Source: Isotricha intestinalis
Lineage: Eukaryota; Ciliophora; Litostomatea; Vestibuliferida; Isotrichidae
Direction: 5' to 3'
Length of the DNA: 25,503 bases
Assembly (NCBI GenBank): GCA_023807065.1
Contig: JAJJLU010003891.1
Location: forward strand, 1 to 25,503
The notes beneath the pieces are model-generated. The model saw only the letters and a program-made list of their open reading frames with translations, was not told the DNA's origin and did not search any database. Position 1 is the first letter of the stretch. Each line of letters opens with the position of its first letter. The position numbers and the translations under genes are program-made. Positions 8,498 to 18,926 of the stretch are shown piece by piece.

Positions 8498-10301
8498 TTA
8501 AATTAAATTTTCATAATAATTTAAATTAACAATTGACTTTGTTTTTGATGAAGTAGTTGAATAACAAGTTTGTTTTTCTTTATCATCATTAGACATTCCA
8601 TTAATAAATTTATTTTTATCATCAATTTCATTTCTTCCATTATTAAATTTACATTTATATTTCATTTGTAATCTATCAAAAGTATTATCAATAGAAGAAA
8701 AATTTTGTGGAGAATCAAAAACTTTATCATCAAGAATATTTTCAGAAGATTGAATATTATTATTATTAGAAATTTCAGTAAATTTTTTTTGTGAATCATT
8801 ATTAGTTAAAGAATTAATAGTATTCATCTCATTGAAATTTTGCATTAAAATAATATTTTCATCTGTTAATTCATTTATTTTTTTTACAGATTCTTCTAAT
8901 TGTTCTAATCTTTTTTCATTAATTTTTAATAATACATTTCCATTATTATTATAATCACTATTTATAATATAACGTGATTTAATATCATTTAAAATTTTTT
9001 GTCTATTTTCTAAAATTTCATTTGTATTTTTCGATATTTCAGGTTTGAAAGAATAACTTTCTTTATATTTAGATTTTTTTTCTTCTAAATTTTTTTCATA
9101 TTTATTTTTATAATCATATAATCTTTCTCCAACATCTGAAATAATTGTACTTTGATTAATTGTTGAATTTTCATTAATTTTTGGAGTAAAAGTACATTCT
9201 GAATCTTCTTTAATTGAATGTAATTTTATTTCTTTTTCTTTTAAAAAATTTTGATTTCTTTCCATTAAATCTGTTTGAATTTTTGAATTTATTTCTTCAT
9301 TTAATTTTGGTCTAAATGTTATTCCTTTTTCAATATATATATTTTCTTTTAATTTTTCTAATTTTTTATTTTTCTCATTTAAATATTGCTTTGAATTAGT
9401 TATTAATTTTATATCTTTATAATTTATTTTTATTTGCTTTGGATGAGGAATTGATTCTTCAATTTCTGCTTTTATTTTTTTTAAATTTTTATTTTTTACT
9501 TTTTCATAATTAGTTAATCTATCAATAAAACTATTATTTTGAGAATTAATATCATTTTTACTATATGATCTATTTAATTTTCTTAAATATTTTTCATTTA
9601 TTTTATTTGGAATAATATTTGGAGTAAAAGTATAAATTGAATTAAATTTATCTTCTTTTTCTTGACTCATTTTTCTTAATTTTTCCTTTCTTATTTGACT
9701 ATCATTATATAATGAATTAAATAAATTTTCTTGTTCTTCTTTTGTAATTTGTGGTGTTTTTCTAAGTTGTAATTCTTTATTTTTATTCAATATATTTTTT
9801 GCAGATTTTGCTCTTTTTGAATTAAATAGAATTTTTTCATTATATATTACATTTTTATTTTGATACATTAAACTTCTTTTTAATGGAATTTGTTTAAATA
9901 TACTAAATGAAGTTTGTTGAGAAATTTCCTGATTATTTTCTTTTTTATTAATTGGATTTGAAAATATATTTTTTTTCCATTTAAATAAAAATCTTATTAA
10001 TAGTTTTTTATGATATCTTGAATAAATTATTAAAATTTTTCTTATTATTCTAAGAACCTTTTTATCATCAAAATCTATATATTTTTCAAATAATCTATTA
10101 CTAATATCTTTAAATTTTAAATTTTTCTTTGAAAATTGTAAATATTGAGTTAATATTTTAACTATATTATCATCTGAAATTGCATTATTATTTTTAAATA
10201 TTTTTGATTTTTCTCCTAATAATCCCTATTTTTTTAAATAAATATTTTACAAATTGTTTTAAATAATCTGTTAATGCTTGATTCACTGAATTGAAACTCA
10301 T
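8498..10301 (-). CDS. TFxPxI-repeat protein with one 25-nt intron, 592 aa
   Basis: Exon 1 (10301-10251) encodes 17 residues starting MSFNSVNQALTDYLKQF. Exon 2 (10225-8498) continues in frame with GLLGEKSKIF and runs unbroken to TAA. The ATG at 9868 is an internal methionine: the frame stays open for 119 codons upstream of it. The first 130 or so residues form an Ile/Lys-rich, probably helical domain. The rest holds at least four spaced copies of a short motif (YTFTPNI, ITFRPKL, CTFTPKI, YSFKPEI), each preceded by a charged helical stretch with Glu, Lys and Arg (for example RKEKLRKMSQEKEDKF). Similar Phe-x-Pro-x-Ile/Leu spacing occurs in protist proteins of cilia and the cytoskeleton, so a structural role there is a guess. 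The gene diverges from the one at 10546 and converges on the one ending at 8351. Confidence 0.85.
10226..10250 (-). other. 25-nt spliceosomal intron
   Basis: Read on the minus strand it begins GTAAAA and ends AATAG. It has a length that is not a multiple of three and lies between codons (phase 0). Removing it joins two otherwise closed frames: without splicing, translation from the ATG at 10301 ends after 35 residues. The size matches the tiny introns known from some ciliates, such as Paramecium. One alternative is an extra G in the GGG beside the 3' splice site, which would also restore the frame. Confidence 0.75.
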
Positions 10302-10545
10302 TTTTTCTTTTATAATCAATTAAAAAATAAAAATTAAATATTAAAAAAAAAATTAAATAATTCAAACAAAAAAATTCAAAAAAAAAATTTGATTCATATT
10401 AAATTTTTACTGACAGAAAACATTTAACTTCTAATCACAAATAAAGTTTTGAAGAAAAATTTTAAAAATAAATAGTTAAAAAAAATAAATTTAAAACAAT
10501 AATCAAATAATTCATTTTAAAAAAGAGAAATTATTAAAAAAATCA
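10302..10545. promoter_or_regulatory. Divergent intergenic promoter region
   Basis: The 244-bp gap separates two genes transcribed away from each other, so both promoters must lie here or overlap into the genes. It is almost all A/T, apart from a slightly richer stretch at about 10409-10435 (ACTGACAGAAAACATTTAAC). No named element can be assigned. Confidence 0.5.
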
Positions 10546-13347
10546 ATGTCTGAAAATAATTCAAATATAAATCTTTTGAAAACTCAAAAAATTCAAAAAA
10601 AAATAAAAGATATTCATTTAAAAAGTCCAAACAGAGATAAAAAATTAATTACAAGTCCAGAAAAAAAATTATCAAAGACATCATTAAAAATAATAGTAAA
10701 TAGTCCATTAAAAAATCAACAAACAACGAGTCCAAAAAAAATAAAAAATATAAACGAAAATTTACTAAATAATTATATGAATAAAAGTCCAAAAAAAACT
10801 CCTTCAAGAAATTCAAATCATTCAATTAATAATAATTATGAAAATGAAAAGAAAGATTATATTCCAAATACTTCTTCAGAAGTTACACATTCATATGATT
10901 TTTTTAAATTTATAAAAAAAATATCTAATCAATATAAAAACAGAAAAACTGAAAATTCTATTTTATTAGAAAGAGAAAAATATAAAAAATTACCATTAAA
11001 AGAATTAAAAAAAATAGCAATAAATTTATTAAATAAATATAAAAGAACTTTTTTAGAAAATGAAGCTATAATAGAATTAATTACTCGATTATTTCCATTT
11101 TCAGAAATAATAAAAGGAGATGATTCAATAATAAGTTCATTATCATTTATTTTAAAATATGAATTACAAGAAGAAAATACAATATTATATAAATATAAAG
11201 AACCAGCAAATCAATTTTATATAATATTAAGTGGTTCAATAGATGTTATTGTTCCTAATGAAGAATATATGGATTTAACAGAAGAAGAATATTTTGCTTA
11301 TTTATTAAATTTACGAAAATATCAAGAATTCGAATTTTTAAATCAAACATTATTAAGAAATAATGATAAATTCCCAATGAAAGAAGAATCAATAGATATA
11401 TGGATTAAAAGAGCTTTTTTAACAGTTCAAAATATTAAATTTAAAAGAAGACAAATGGAAAGATTTCGTAGATTAGAAAAAAATAAAAGAAAAGATTTAC
11501 ATCATTCAATAATGAATTTTTCTGTTGTTTCATCAGATAGCATTCATTTAAGAGGTTTTAAACCTTTTCAAAGTGAAGAAGAAAGAGAATTAGTAATGAG
11601 AATTGAATTAGAAATTGAAGAAGCATATCTTTCTATTAGTGAAGAATCTAGTAATATGCAAAATAATATTGATTATAATAAAATTACTTCCAAAGAATAT
11701 GTTGAAAGAATAAAACCTATTTATAAAGTTTATGGAAAAAAAGTTCCTAAAAGAAGAAGTGTTTTAATTACTCTTTTGTATGTAGCTGAAACATTAAGAA
11801 CTGGAAATAAATTTGGAGATTTACCTGTTGATAATAATTTTAATAATGAAGATAATATTAGAATGGAAACTATTATTGTTTCTAAAAATTCTGAATTAGC
11901 TTATTTAAATAAAATTGATTATAATGGTGTTTTAAGAGATACTTATGAAAAAAATAGAGAAGATAGACTAAAGTTTTTATTAGATTTACCTATTTTTAGA
12001 AATGCTAATATTAATTTATTTAAAAGAAACTTTGATAGATATTTTAAAAAAAAACTTTTCAAATATAAAGATATTATTTATAAAGAAGGACAAAATGTTG
12101 ATAATGAAAGTCATAATCTATATTTAATTGTAGAAGGAAATTTTAAAATTAAAAGTGAATTAAGTTTAAATGATATTGATTTAATTTTATTAAAATCATC
12201 TTTGAAAAGAAATATTGATAAAAATGAATTAGATTCTTTAGAAAAATTTCAAGATTATTATGAAAAAAAAGAAATTAAATTTGAAACTTTAGGAAAAAAT
12301 GATATTATTGGATTAAGTGATTGTTCTTGGAATGATAAATATTTTTATACTATAACTTGTAATAGCATTGAAGCTATTGTTTATGAAATTCATATAACAT
12401 ATTTTAAAATGATGTTAAACAACGACGAAAATATTAATAATAATATGAAAGAATTACAATTAACAAAAAATCATATTTTTTTAAAAATGCTTTATAAACA
12501 AAGAAAAAGTAATGTTAGACATATAAAAGATAAACATATAGATAATTTTTTATTAAATCCAAAAGAATCAAAAGATATTGTAGTTAAATCAAATGATACT
12601 GTTAAAATTAGAAATACAATACATAATTATTCTGATATATTACAGAAAAAAAAAGTTGAAACTCAATTAAATATTTTACCAAAAATTAATAAAGAAATAC
12701 CATTAATTTCAAAGAGATTAAATTCATTTGATTCAGAGGAAAATTCAAAAAATAATATTTCTGGAAGAAATAAAAAACGAAATCATTTAAATAATAAAGA
12801 AAGTCTAGATTTATCGAATTCTGAAAATTCAAAACCTTTACTTGTAAATACTTTTAGATATCATCCCAAAACAAAAAGTGGAATTTATAAATATTCTTTA
12901 GTAAATAATTCTGCAATTAATAAAACAAATTCAACCGATATTATTGGTAATACTTTTACATATAATACAATTAATAATTGTTTATTAGAATCTTCAAGAA
13001 TTAAAAAGGATAAAGATTATGATTTTGTAAATAATTTGGAAAAAAAAATATTAAATGATACTCAAAAAGTAATTGAAATTGATTCTTTTAATTCAAGTAA
13101 AAATCACACTTTAAATAATATTTCTCAAAAAAATGAAGGAAATATAATTAATCCTTTAGCTTATGATGATTTTGAAAAAAACTTTAATACTCTTGATTAT
13201 TATTTTATTAAAAATTATGAACATAAAAAACCTAAATATAATTTAATGTTTTCCAATTTACATCAACCTCTTATTAAAAAAAAATTACCTAAAGATATTT
13301 TAAAAAGAGAAAAAGGAGTTTTAAGAGGAAAATTATATAAAAAATAA
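10546..13347 (+). CDS. Protein with two cNMP-binding-like folds, 933 aa
   Basis: Residues 26-85 carry five Ser-Pro sites, mostly followed by basic residues (KSPNR, TSPEK, NSPLK, TSPKK, KSPKK), which are possible proline-directed phosphorylation sites. A first cyclic-nucleotide-binding fold starts near 200 (QFYIILSGSIDVIVP) but is interrupted by about 160 charged residues, then resumes at about 402-462 with GNKFGDLPV and NIRMETIIV. These line up with the phosphate-binding FGE...R segment of the family, with Glu replaced by Asp and an Arg at about 439. A second fold at about 480-625 (NLYLIVEGNFKIKSE, then LGKNDIIGLSD) lacks both key residues and probably cannot bind nucleotide. No kinase or membrane segment is present. 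It may be a cAMP/cGMP-responsive scaffold. The 300-residue Asn/Lys-rich tail has no recognised domain. Confidence 0.8.
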   Translation: MSENNSNINLLKTQKIQKKIKDIHLKSPNRDKKLITSPEKKLSKTSLKIIVNSPLKNQQTTSPKKIKNINENLLNNYMNKSPKKTPSRNSNHSINNNYENEKKDYIPNTSSEVTHSYDFFKFIKKISNQYKNRKTENSILLEREKYKKLPLKELKKIAINLLNKYKRTFLENEAIIELITRLFPFSEIIKGDDSIISSLSFILKYELQEENTILYKYKEPANQFYIILSGSIDVIVPNEEYMDLTEEEYFAYLLNLRKYQEFEFLNQTLLRNNDKFPMKEESIDIWIKRAFLTVQNIKFKRRQMERFRRLEKNKRKDLHHSIMNFSVVSSDSIHLRGFKPFQSEEERELVMRIELEIEEAYLSISEESSNMQNNIDYNKITSKEYVERIKPIYKVYGKKVPKRRSVLITLLYVAETLRTGNKFGDLPVDNNFNNEDNIRMETIIVSKNSELAYLNKIDYNGVLRDTYEKNREDRLKFLLDLPIFRNANINLFKRNFDRYFKKKLFKYKDIIYKEGQNVDNESHNLYLIVEGNFKIKSELSLNDIDLILLKSSLKRNIDKNELDSLEKFQDYYEKKEIKFETLGKNDIIGLSDCSWNDKYFYTITCNSIEAIVYEIHITYFKMMLNNDENINNNMKELQLTKNHIFLKMLYKQRKSNVRHIKDKHIDNFLLNPKESKDIVVKSNDTVKIRNTIHNYSDILQKKKVETQLNILPKINKEIPLISKRLNSFDSEENSKNNISGRNKKRNHLNNKESLDLSNSENSKPLLVNTFRYHPKTKSGIYKYSLVNNSAINKTNSTDIIGNTFTYNTINNCLLESSRIKKDKDYDFVNNLEKKILNDTQKVIEIDSFNSSKNHTLNNISQKNEGNIINPLAYDDFEKNFNTLDYYFIKNYEHKKPKYNLMFSNLHQPLIKKKLPKDILKREKGVLRGKLYKK

Positions 13348-13535
13348 ATAATATATTTTTGTTAATTCATAGATAATTTTTTCTTTATTAAAAATTATTT
13401 ATTATTAAATTATTTAATTATTTATAATAATTTCCAAAATTTTTTTTCTAACAAAAAGAAAGAATGAAAACAATAAAATTGAAAAACAATAAATTTTAAA
13501 ATCGAGTAAAGAATAAATATAACTTAAAAAGAAAA

Positions 13536-14972
13536 TTAAAAAGACCATATATTAATAAAGGAATCTTTTCCAAAAGAAGCAATACTTCCATCTTTTAATT
13601 CAACAACTCCAGTAATAAAATCTCCATGAGCATCATTAATAATTTGAATACATTCAAAATTATCTTTTCTATAAACATTAATATTCTTATTTTTCCCACA
13701 AATTAAAATAAGATTTTTATCTTCAATAACACAAATTCCCCAAGTGAAAAAATTAACATGAATAAAATTAGAATAATTCATTTCTGAAATAGAAAAAATT
13801 CTAATTAAATCATCATTTGTTGAACCAATAATGATTTTATCATTATTAAATCTTTTTAAAGCATTTCTTGCTCCCCAAACATTATCTAAATTTTTTATAT
13901 TATTAAAATTATTAAAATTCCAAAATTTAATTCCATCAATTCCAGAAGATATTAAAATACTTTTATCTTCAAGTAATAAAATAGAATATATAACATTTGA
14001 ATGAGATAAAGTCGTTATTAATTGATAATTTATATTATTATTATTATTATATTCTTCCCAAATATTTATTCTAAAATCACAACCGCATGAAATTATTTTC
14101 CCATAATTATAATATATTACTTTATTTACTTGAGCATTATGAGCATTATTTATTATATAATATAAATTAAATTCAAATTTATTTGAGATATTTAAATTTC
14201 TTTTAATCCAAATTTTAATGCTTTTATCATAAGAACATGATATAAAATTATTTTCATCTAAAATATCTAAATCAATTATTTCATTATCATGTGCATTTAT
14301 TATTTTTTGAATAATATTAAAATCTGTCCCATAAATTATTATTGATTTATCATTAGATGATGAAAGTATATTTCCACTTATTGGAAAAACTGATAAAGCT
14401 CTTATCCATTGATCATGAAATGAAATTGAATTTATTTTTTTTAAATTACAATCAGTTAAATGTTTTTTTTTGTTTTGTATTCCATTTACTATTTTTTGAG
14501 TATTGTTATTTTCATTTTTTTCAAGAATTTCAATTTTTTCTTGTAATTTCTTATTATCATTTATTAAATTTTCTACTTTTTGTTCTAATTTTTCATTATT
14601 TTTTTCTAAATTATATATTTTATTAAGTAATATTTCTAATAATTTTTTATTTGATTCTGATTTTTCTTTTAACATTAAATTAGCTTTAATATTATTATTT
14701 GTAGCAGAGAAAAGAATCAATTGAATATTACCTTCTTTTATTTCAATTTGGATTTTTTTAAGATCAATTATTTCTAATATAGAATCAAATATTTCATTTA
14801 ATGTATTTTTGGAAAGAAATAAATTAATTTTCTTTAAATCTTCCAATGTGTAAGAATTTTGATAAAATTCCAAAGAATTATTTTTTGAAATGTTTATTAT
14901 TATAGAATCTATTTTTAATTCTAAATGAATATTCCATTCATTGAATTTCTTTTCAATTTTACTATTTTCCAT
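13536..14972 (-). CDS. WD40-repeat protein with coiled coil, 478 aa
   Basis: The C-terminal 300 residues form seven WD-like blades, starting near residue 180 (FHDQWIRALSVFP). Recognisable blade ends include SYDKSIKIW, CDFRINIW, GIDGIKFW and KDSFINIW, so a single beta-propeller for protein binding is expected. The first 95 or so residues form a domain of unknown function with alternating strands and helices (EWNIHLELKIDSIIINI, then LFLSKNTLNEIFDSI). A Glu/Lys/Asn coiled coil at about 104-158 links the two and probably mediates self-association. The neighbour at 15184-16473 has the same N-terminal domain and propeller without the coiled coil, so the pair arose by local duplication. No enzymatic residues are seen; scaffold or adaptor is the likely role. 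Confidence 0.9.
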   Translation of the reverse strand: MENSKIEKKFNEWNIHLELKIDSIIINISKNNSLEFYQNSYTLEDLKKINLFLSKNTLNEIFDSILEIIDLKKIQIEIKEGNIQLILFSATNNNIKANLMLKEKSESNKKLLEILLNKIYNLEKNNEKLEQKVENLINDNKKLQEKIEILEKNENNNTQKIVNGIQNKKKHLTDCNLKKINSISFHDQWIRALSVFPISGNILSSSNDKSIIIYGTDFNIIQKIINAHDNEIIDLDILDENNFISCSYDKSIKIWIKRNLNISNKFEFNLYYIINNAHNAQVNKVIYYNYGKIISCGCDFRINIWEEYNNNNNINYQLITTLSHSNVIYSILLLEDKSILISSGIDGIKFWNFNNFNNIKNLDNVWGARNALKRFNNDKIIIGSTNDDLIRIFSISEMNYSNFIHVNFFTWGICVIEDKNLILICGKNKNINVYRKDNFECIQIINDAHGDFITGVVELKDGSIASFGKDSFINIWSF

Positions 14973-15183
14973 AATGATTTTAAAAATTAGTTTTAACTTA
15001 ATATTAAAATATAAATAATTCCATAATCATTTATTATTCTTTATACTAATATTATTTTTAAATCATTCAATATAAATATAAAAGGAATCTAAAATATTTA
15101 AAATGAATTTAGTTTTAAATCCTAAAATATATTTTACACTAATCAAAACAATAAAAAAAAATAATTTTAAAAAAAGATATATA

Positions 15184-16473
15184 TTATTCATCATATTTCC
15201 AAACTTTAATAGTTTTATCTTCACAAAAAGAAAGAATTAATCCATTATTTAATTCAATCAATCCAAAAGTTTTTTTACAATTTTCATCTTTAATAGTTTG
15301 TAAACATTGATAATTATCACTTCTAAATATTTGAATACCATAATAACCTCCAGTTAAGAAAATTCCTTTATCTTCAATAACCCAAATTCCATAACAAAGA
15401 CATTCATTATATATTTTTTTAATGATTTTTTTTTCTGATAAAGAAATAATTTTTAATAATTTATCTTCATCACTTCCAACAATAATTCTATCTTCATCAA
15501 TTCTTCTTAAAGCATTATAACTTCCACAAATTGCTTCTTTAATTATTACTATAAAATTATAATTATTATTATTCCAAAATTTTATTCCTTCAACTCCTAA
15601 AGTTAATAAAATATTTTTATCTTTAATTAATAATAATGAACATATAAATCTATTATTAAATAATGTTATTTTCAATTGATATTTATCATTTATTTCTTCC
15701 CAAATTTTAATCATAGAATCAATTGAACAAGAAATTATATCATAATTATCATTATAAATTACTTTACAAATTCCTTCATCATGTGCATTTTTAATATATT
15801 TATTTAAAATAAATTTTTTTTCTTTATTTATATCTTTTTTTATCCAAGTTTTAATACTTTTATCAACTGAACAAGTTATAAAATTATTTTCATCTTTAAT
15901 ATCTACATTAATAATCCAATCATTATGAGCTTTTTCTATTTTTTGAATAACTTTTAAATTTACATCATATATTATTATTGAACCATCATCTGATACTGAA
16001 ATAATATTTCCTGATGGAAAAGTTAACATTGAATTAATTGATTTATTATGTGGTTTAATTATATTTATTTGTGTCAAATGAATTTTTGTTAATTGTTTTT
16101 TTTTTTCAATTTCCATTTCATTATCATCTTTCTTTTCAATATTTTCATTTTTATTTAAAATTAATTCCTCATTTGGAATATTTTCTAAAGTTGATTTTAA
16201 TATTAATTTTAATATGTTTTTTTTTTCTTCTATTTGAATTTCATTATGAGATATTAAACTTATAATTAAATCTAATATTTCTTTTATTGAATTTTTAGAA
16301 ATGAATAATTTTAATGATTGAAAATTTTCTAATTTAAAAGATGATTCATATATATTATTTGAATTGTTTTGTTGTATTACTATATTAATTGAATCTTTAT
16401 TATAAATAAAACTGATTTTCCATTCATTAAATATTTTTACAATTTTTTTTTGATGTGTTTTGGATTTTAACAT
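15184..16473 (-). CDS. WD40-repeat protein, tandem paralog, 429 aa
   Basis: This is a paralog of the adjacent WD40 gene on the same strand, 211 bp away. Residues 12-95 correspond to the unnamed N-terminal domain (EWKISFIYNKDSINIVI, then LFISKNSIKEILDLI). A short charged linker replaces the coiled coil. Seven WD-like blades follow from about 138, with ends such as SVDKSIKTW, SIDSMIKIW, GVEGIKFW and CEDKTIKVW. Loss or gain of the coiled coil is the main difference from the neighbour and may separate a monomeric from an oligomeric form. Sequence between the paralogs has diverged widely, so the duplication is not recent. Function is unknown beyond a protein-binding propeller. Confidence 0.9.
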   Translation of the reverse strand: MLKSKTHQKKIVKIFNEWKISFIYNKDSINIVIQQNNSNNIYESSFKLENFQSLKLFISKNSIKEILDLIISLISHNEIQIEEKKNILKLILKSTLENIPNEELILNKNENIEKKDDNEMEIEKKKQLTKIHLTQINIIKPHNKSINSMLTFPSGNIISVSDDGSIIIYDVNLKVIQKIEKAHNDWIINVDIKDENNFITCSVDKSIKTWIKKDINKEKKFILNKYIKNAHDEGICKVIYNDNYDIISCSIDSMIKIWEEINDKYQLKITLFNNRFICSLLLIKDKNILLTLGVEGIKFWNNNNYNFIVIIKEAICGSYNALRRIDEDRIIVGSDEDKLLKIISLSEKKIIKKIYNECLCYGIWVIEDKGIFLTGGYYGIQIFRSDNYQCLQTIKDENCKKTFGLIELNNGLILSFCEDKTIKVWKYDE

Positions 16474-17239
16474 TTTATAAAATTATATTTTAATTTTATA
16501 ATATAAAAATTAATTATCCAAGGTAAAATATTATAAAATTAATGAAATTAAATATTTTTTGATATTTATATTTAATGTTACTTTAAAAAAAATTACCTTT
16601 AATTCTCTATTTTTGAATAATTTCTGTGTTTAATGTTATGTTTTTAAAATCATTTAATTAATAAAAAAAGTATTAATCTCATTTTTTAAAATAAAAAATA
16701 TTTGTATTTATTTTATAATTAATATTGTTATTTATTTCATATTTGGAAATGTTTTTTAGATTATTTATATATTTAACTTTTTTTAATTTTTCAAACTTGT
16801 TCTTTTCTTATTTCCAATCAAATGACCTTTGAAATTCTAGTGAAACGTAATTATATAAGCATCAAAATTTCCTTTTAACAATTATAATTGAATTAATCAT
16901 AAAAATATATTATTTAATATGAAAGAAAAAAAAAAATGAAATTCCTTACACAAAGTTAGATATCAAAATTTTATTTAAAGAATTTTTTTTATTTTAAATT
17001 CAAAAAATGGTTGTATTAAATGTTTATATATTTATATAATTCATATTAATAAAATAATAATAGCATAAAATATAATATTATATAAATCAATTCTATTTTT
17101 TGACAAATATTCAATATAAATATATTAGATACTCTCTTTAATAACAATTAAATAATGTTAATTTTCAAATAATAATCAAATTAATTTATTTCTTAATTTT
17201 TTCACATGATATTATCAAACATTTACAATTCATCAATTA
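16474..17239. other. AT-rich spacer, no gene seen
   Basis: Stops occur in every frame and no RNA gene or repeat array is recognisable. A slightly less AT-rich patch at about 16795-16865 carries no motif that I can name. The part next to 16473 should contain the promoter of the WD40 gene; the part next to 17240 holds the 3' end of the kinase gene. Confidence 0.6.
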
Positions 17240-18592
17240 TTAATTTATATTTGATTTGTTTTTGCATTTTGGAATGAGTTTATTTTTATTTAATTTTTTT
17301 TTATTTGTTTTTTTTTTGATATTTTCAAAAACTTCAAAATTCTGATTTTGAAAATCAAAACTTTTAATTTCATTTTTAGCTTTTTCAATTTGAAAATTTA
17401 AATTATCTTTTAAAATTTCAATTTTATTTTGAGAAAATAAACTTTTCAAAGAAAAACTTCTTTTTCTTTTATTAATATTAATTTTATGATTTTCTTTATC
17501 CATATTTTCCGTTTCAACGACTCCAAATTCAAAATAATCTAAATTATTAATAATAAAAGGATGATTACAAATATCTTTTAATTTAAATCTTTTTTCTAAA
17601 TTTCCATTAAGTATTTTTTTAATTAAATCTCTGCAACAGGGACTAAAATTTTCATTAAATTTAATTTTATGTTCTTTAATATTAATCTTAATATTTTTAT
17701 TATCTTTTGAATAGAAAGGTGAATATCCAATAATCATTTCATATAAAAAAATACCTAAACTCCAAATATCAACTCCAAAATCATAATTTTTACTTTCTAA
17801 AATTTCAGGAGCCATATATTCAATTGTTCCACAATAAGTACTTCTATTTTCTAAAAATATTTCTTTACTCCAACCAAAATCACATAATTTTAAATTTCCT
17901 TTCTTATCTATTAATATATTTTCAGGCTTTATATCTCTATGAATTATATTATTTGAATGAAGAAAACATACTGCATTTAATATTTGAATAAAATAATTAT
18001 GTGATGTTTTCTCATCAAATTTCTTTTCTTTTTTTATTTTATCATATAAAGTACCATTTGGAGCATATTCTAAAATTAAATTAAAATAATTTTCATCTTC
18101 TGAAATATTATATAATCTAATTATATTTTGATGAATACATCTTGAATGAATTGATATTTCATTATTAATAATATTATAATTACCATATATTCTATATAAT
18201 TGCCTTTTATTAATCTTTTTTATTGCACATAATTCATTATTTATTTTATTTTTTCCTAAATAAATTCTACCAAAACTTCCTTTTCCTAATTCATAAGGTA
18301 ATAAACCTTGATTTATTATTTCTATGTTTTCTATATTATAATTATCATCAAATTTACTCTTCTCTAAAAAAGTTCCTGGAGTTAAGAAAAAAAATTTTTC
18401 AGTTAAATTTGATAATTGTTTTCTTTTTAAATTTTTAAGTAAATTATCAGAATTGTTTTCTGGTTTAATATATTCATGAATTGTATAATGATCTAAGAGA
18501 CATGAAATTGAACAACAATATATTGAACATATTGAACATTTTACCTTTTTTTCTTCTGTTAATTCCTCTTCACAAAGCAAACATTTTTCCAT
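17240..18592 (-). CDS. Aurora-like Ser/Thr kinase with N-terminal zinc finger
   Basis: Residues 4-39 carry paired ligands C4, C7, C19, C22, C26/C27, C31, H35 and H39, with YCCSISCLLDH resembling the YCS..C...H core of HIT/MYND zinc fingers. The kinase domain spans about 97-347: glycine loop GKGSFG at 103-108, the ATP lysine K125 in CAIKK, probable helix-C glutamate E145, HRDIKPEN at 218-225, DFG at 238-240 and APE at 261-263. All catalytic residues are present, so it should be active. The segment LCDFGWS and the activation loop RSTYCGT match the Aurora group, with T252 at the Aurora activating threonine position. The 100-residue tail is Lys/Asn-rich. Aurora kinases act in mitosis and cilium disassembly, but ciliates hold many Aurora-like members, so the role here is open. 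Confidence 0.9.
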   Translation of the reverse strand: MEKCLLCEEELTEEKKVKCSICSIYCCSISCLLDHYTIHEYIKPENNSDNLLKNLKRKQLSNLTEKFFFLTPGTFLEKSKFDDNYNIENIEIINQGLLPYELGKGSFGRIYLGKNKINNELCAIKKINKRQLYRIYGNYNIINNEISIHSRCIHQNIIRLYNISEDENYFNLILEYAPNGTLYDKIKKEKKFDEKTSHNYFIQILNAVCFLHSNNIIHRDIKPENILIDKKGNLKLCDFGWSKEIFLENRSTYCGTIEYMAPEILESKNYDFGVDIWSLGIFLYEMIIGYSPFYSKDNKNIKINIKEHKIKFNENFSPCCRDLIKKILNGNLEKRFKLKDICNHPFIINNLDYFEFGVVETENMDKENHKININKRKRSFSLKSLFSQNKIEILKDNLNFQIEKAKNEIKSFDFQNQNFEVFENIKKKTNKKKLNKNKLIPKCKNKSNIN

Positions 18593-18926
18593 TTTTTTAA
18601 TTTTTAAGTAAAATTTTAAATTATTATTTTTATATATGATTTTATTTTATTTGTTTTTTACTATAAAAAATATTTTAAATTGCTTATTCTATTGTTTATT
18701 TGAAAATTACTTTTTATTTTATTTATACTTGCTTTATTATATTGTAAGTACTCCTTTTATTAATTTTGTAATATATAATTATTTTTTAATTGAATGTGTT
18801 TCATTTTAATTTTAAAAATAATTATTTTTTATTTAAATTTTAAATAAATTTCTTAATTAATTTTTTAATATTTTATAAAATGATAAAAACGATTTCAAAA
18901 AAACAATTAAATTAAAGTAAAATATA

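Noticed and set aside
13348..13535. Terminators between convergent genes
   Set aside because: Only A/T tracts are present; nothing separates a true 3' signal from background in sequence this AT-rich.
14357..14724. Plus-strand Phe/Leu-rich frames inside the WD40 gene
   Set aside because: They are antisense images of the Lys/Glu/Asn-rich coiled-coil region; the same effect explains the frames at 16071, 18223, 21569, 7154 and 7284.
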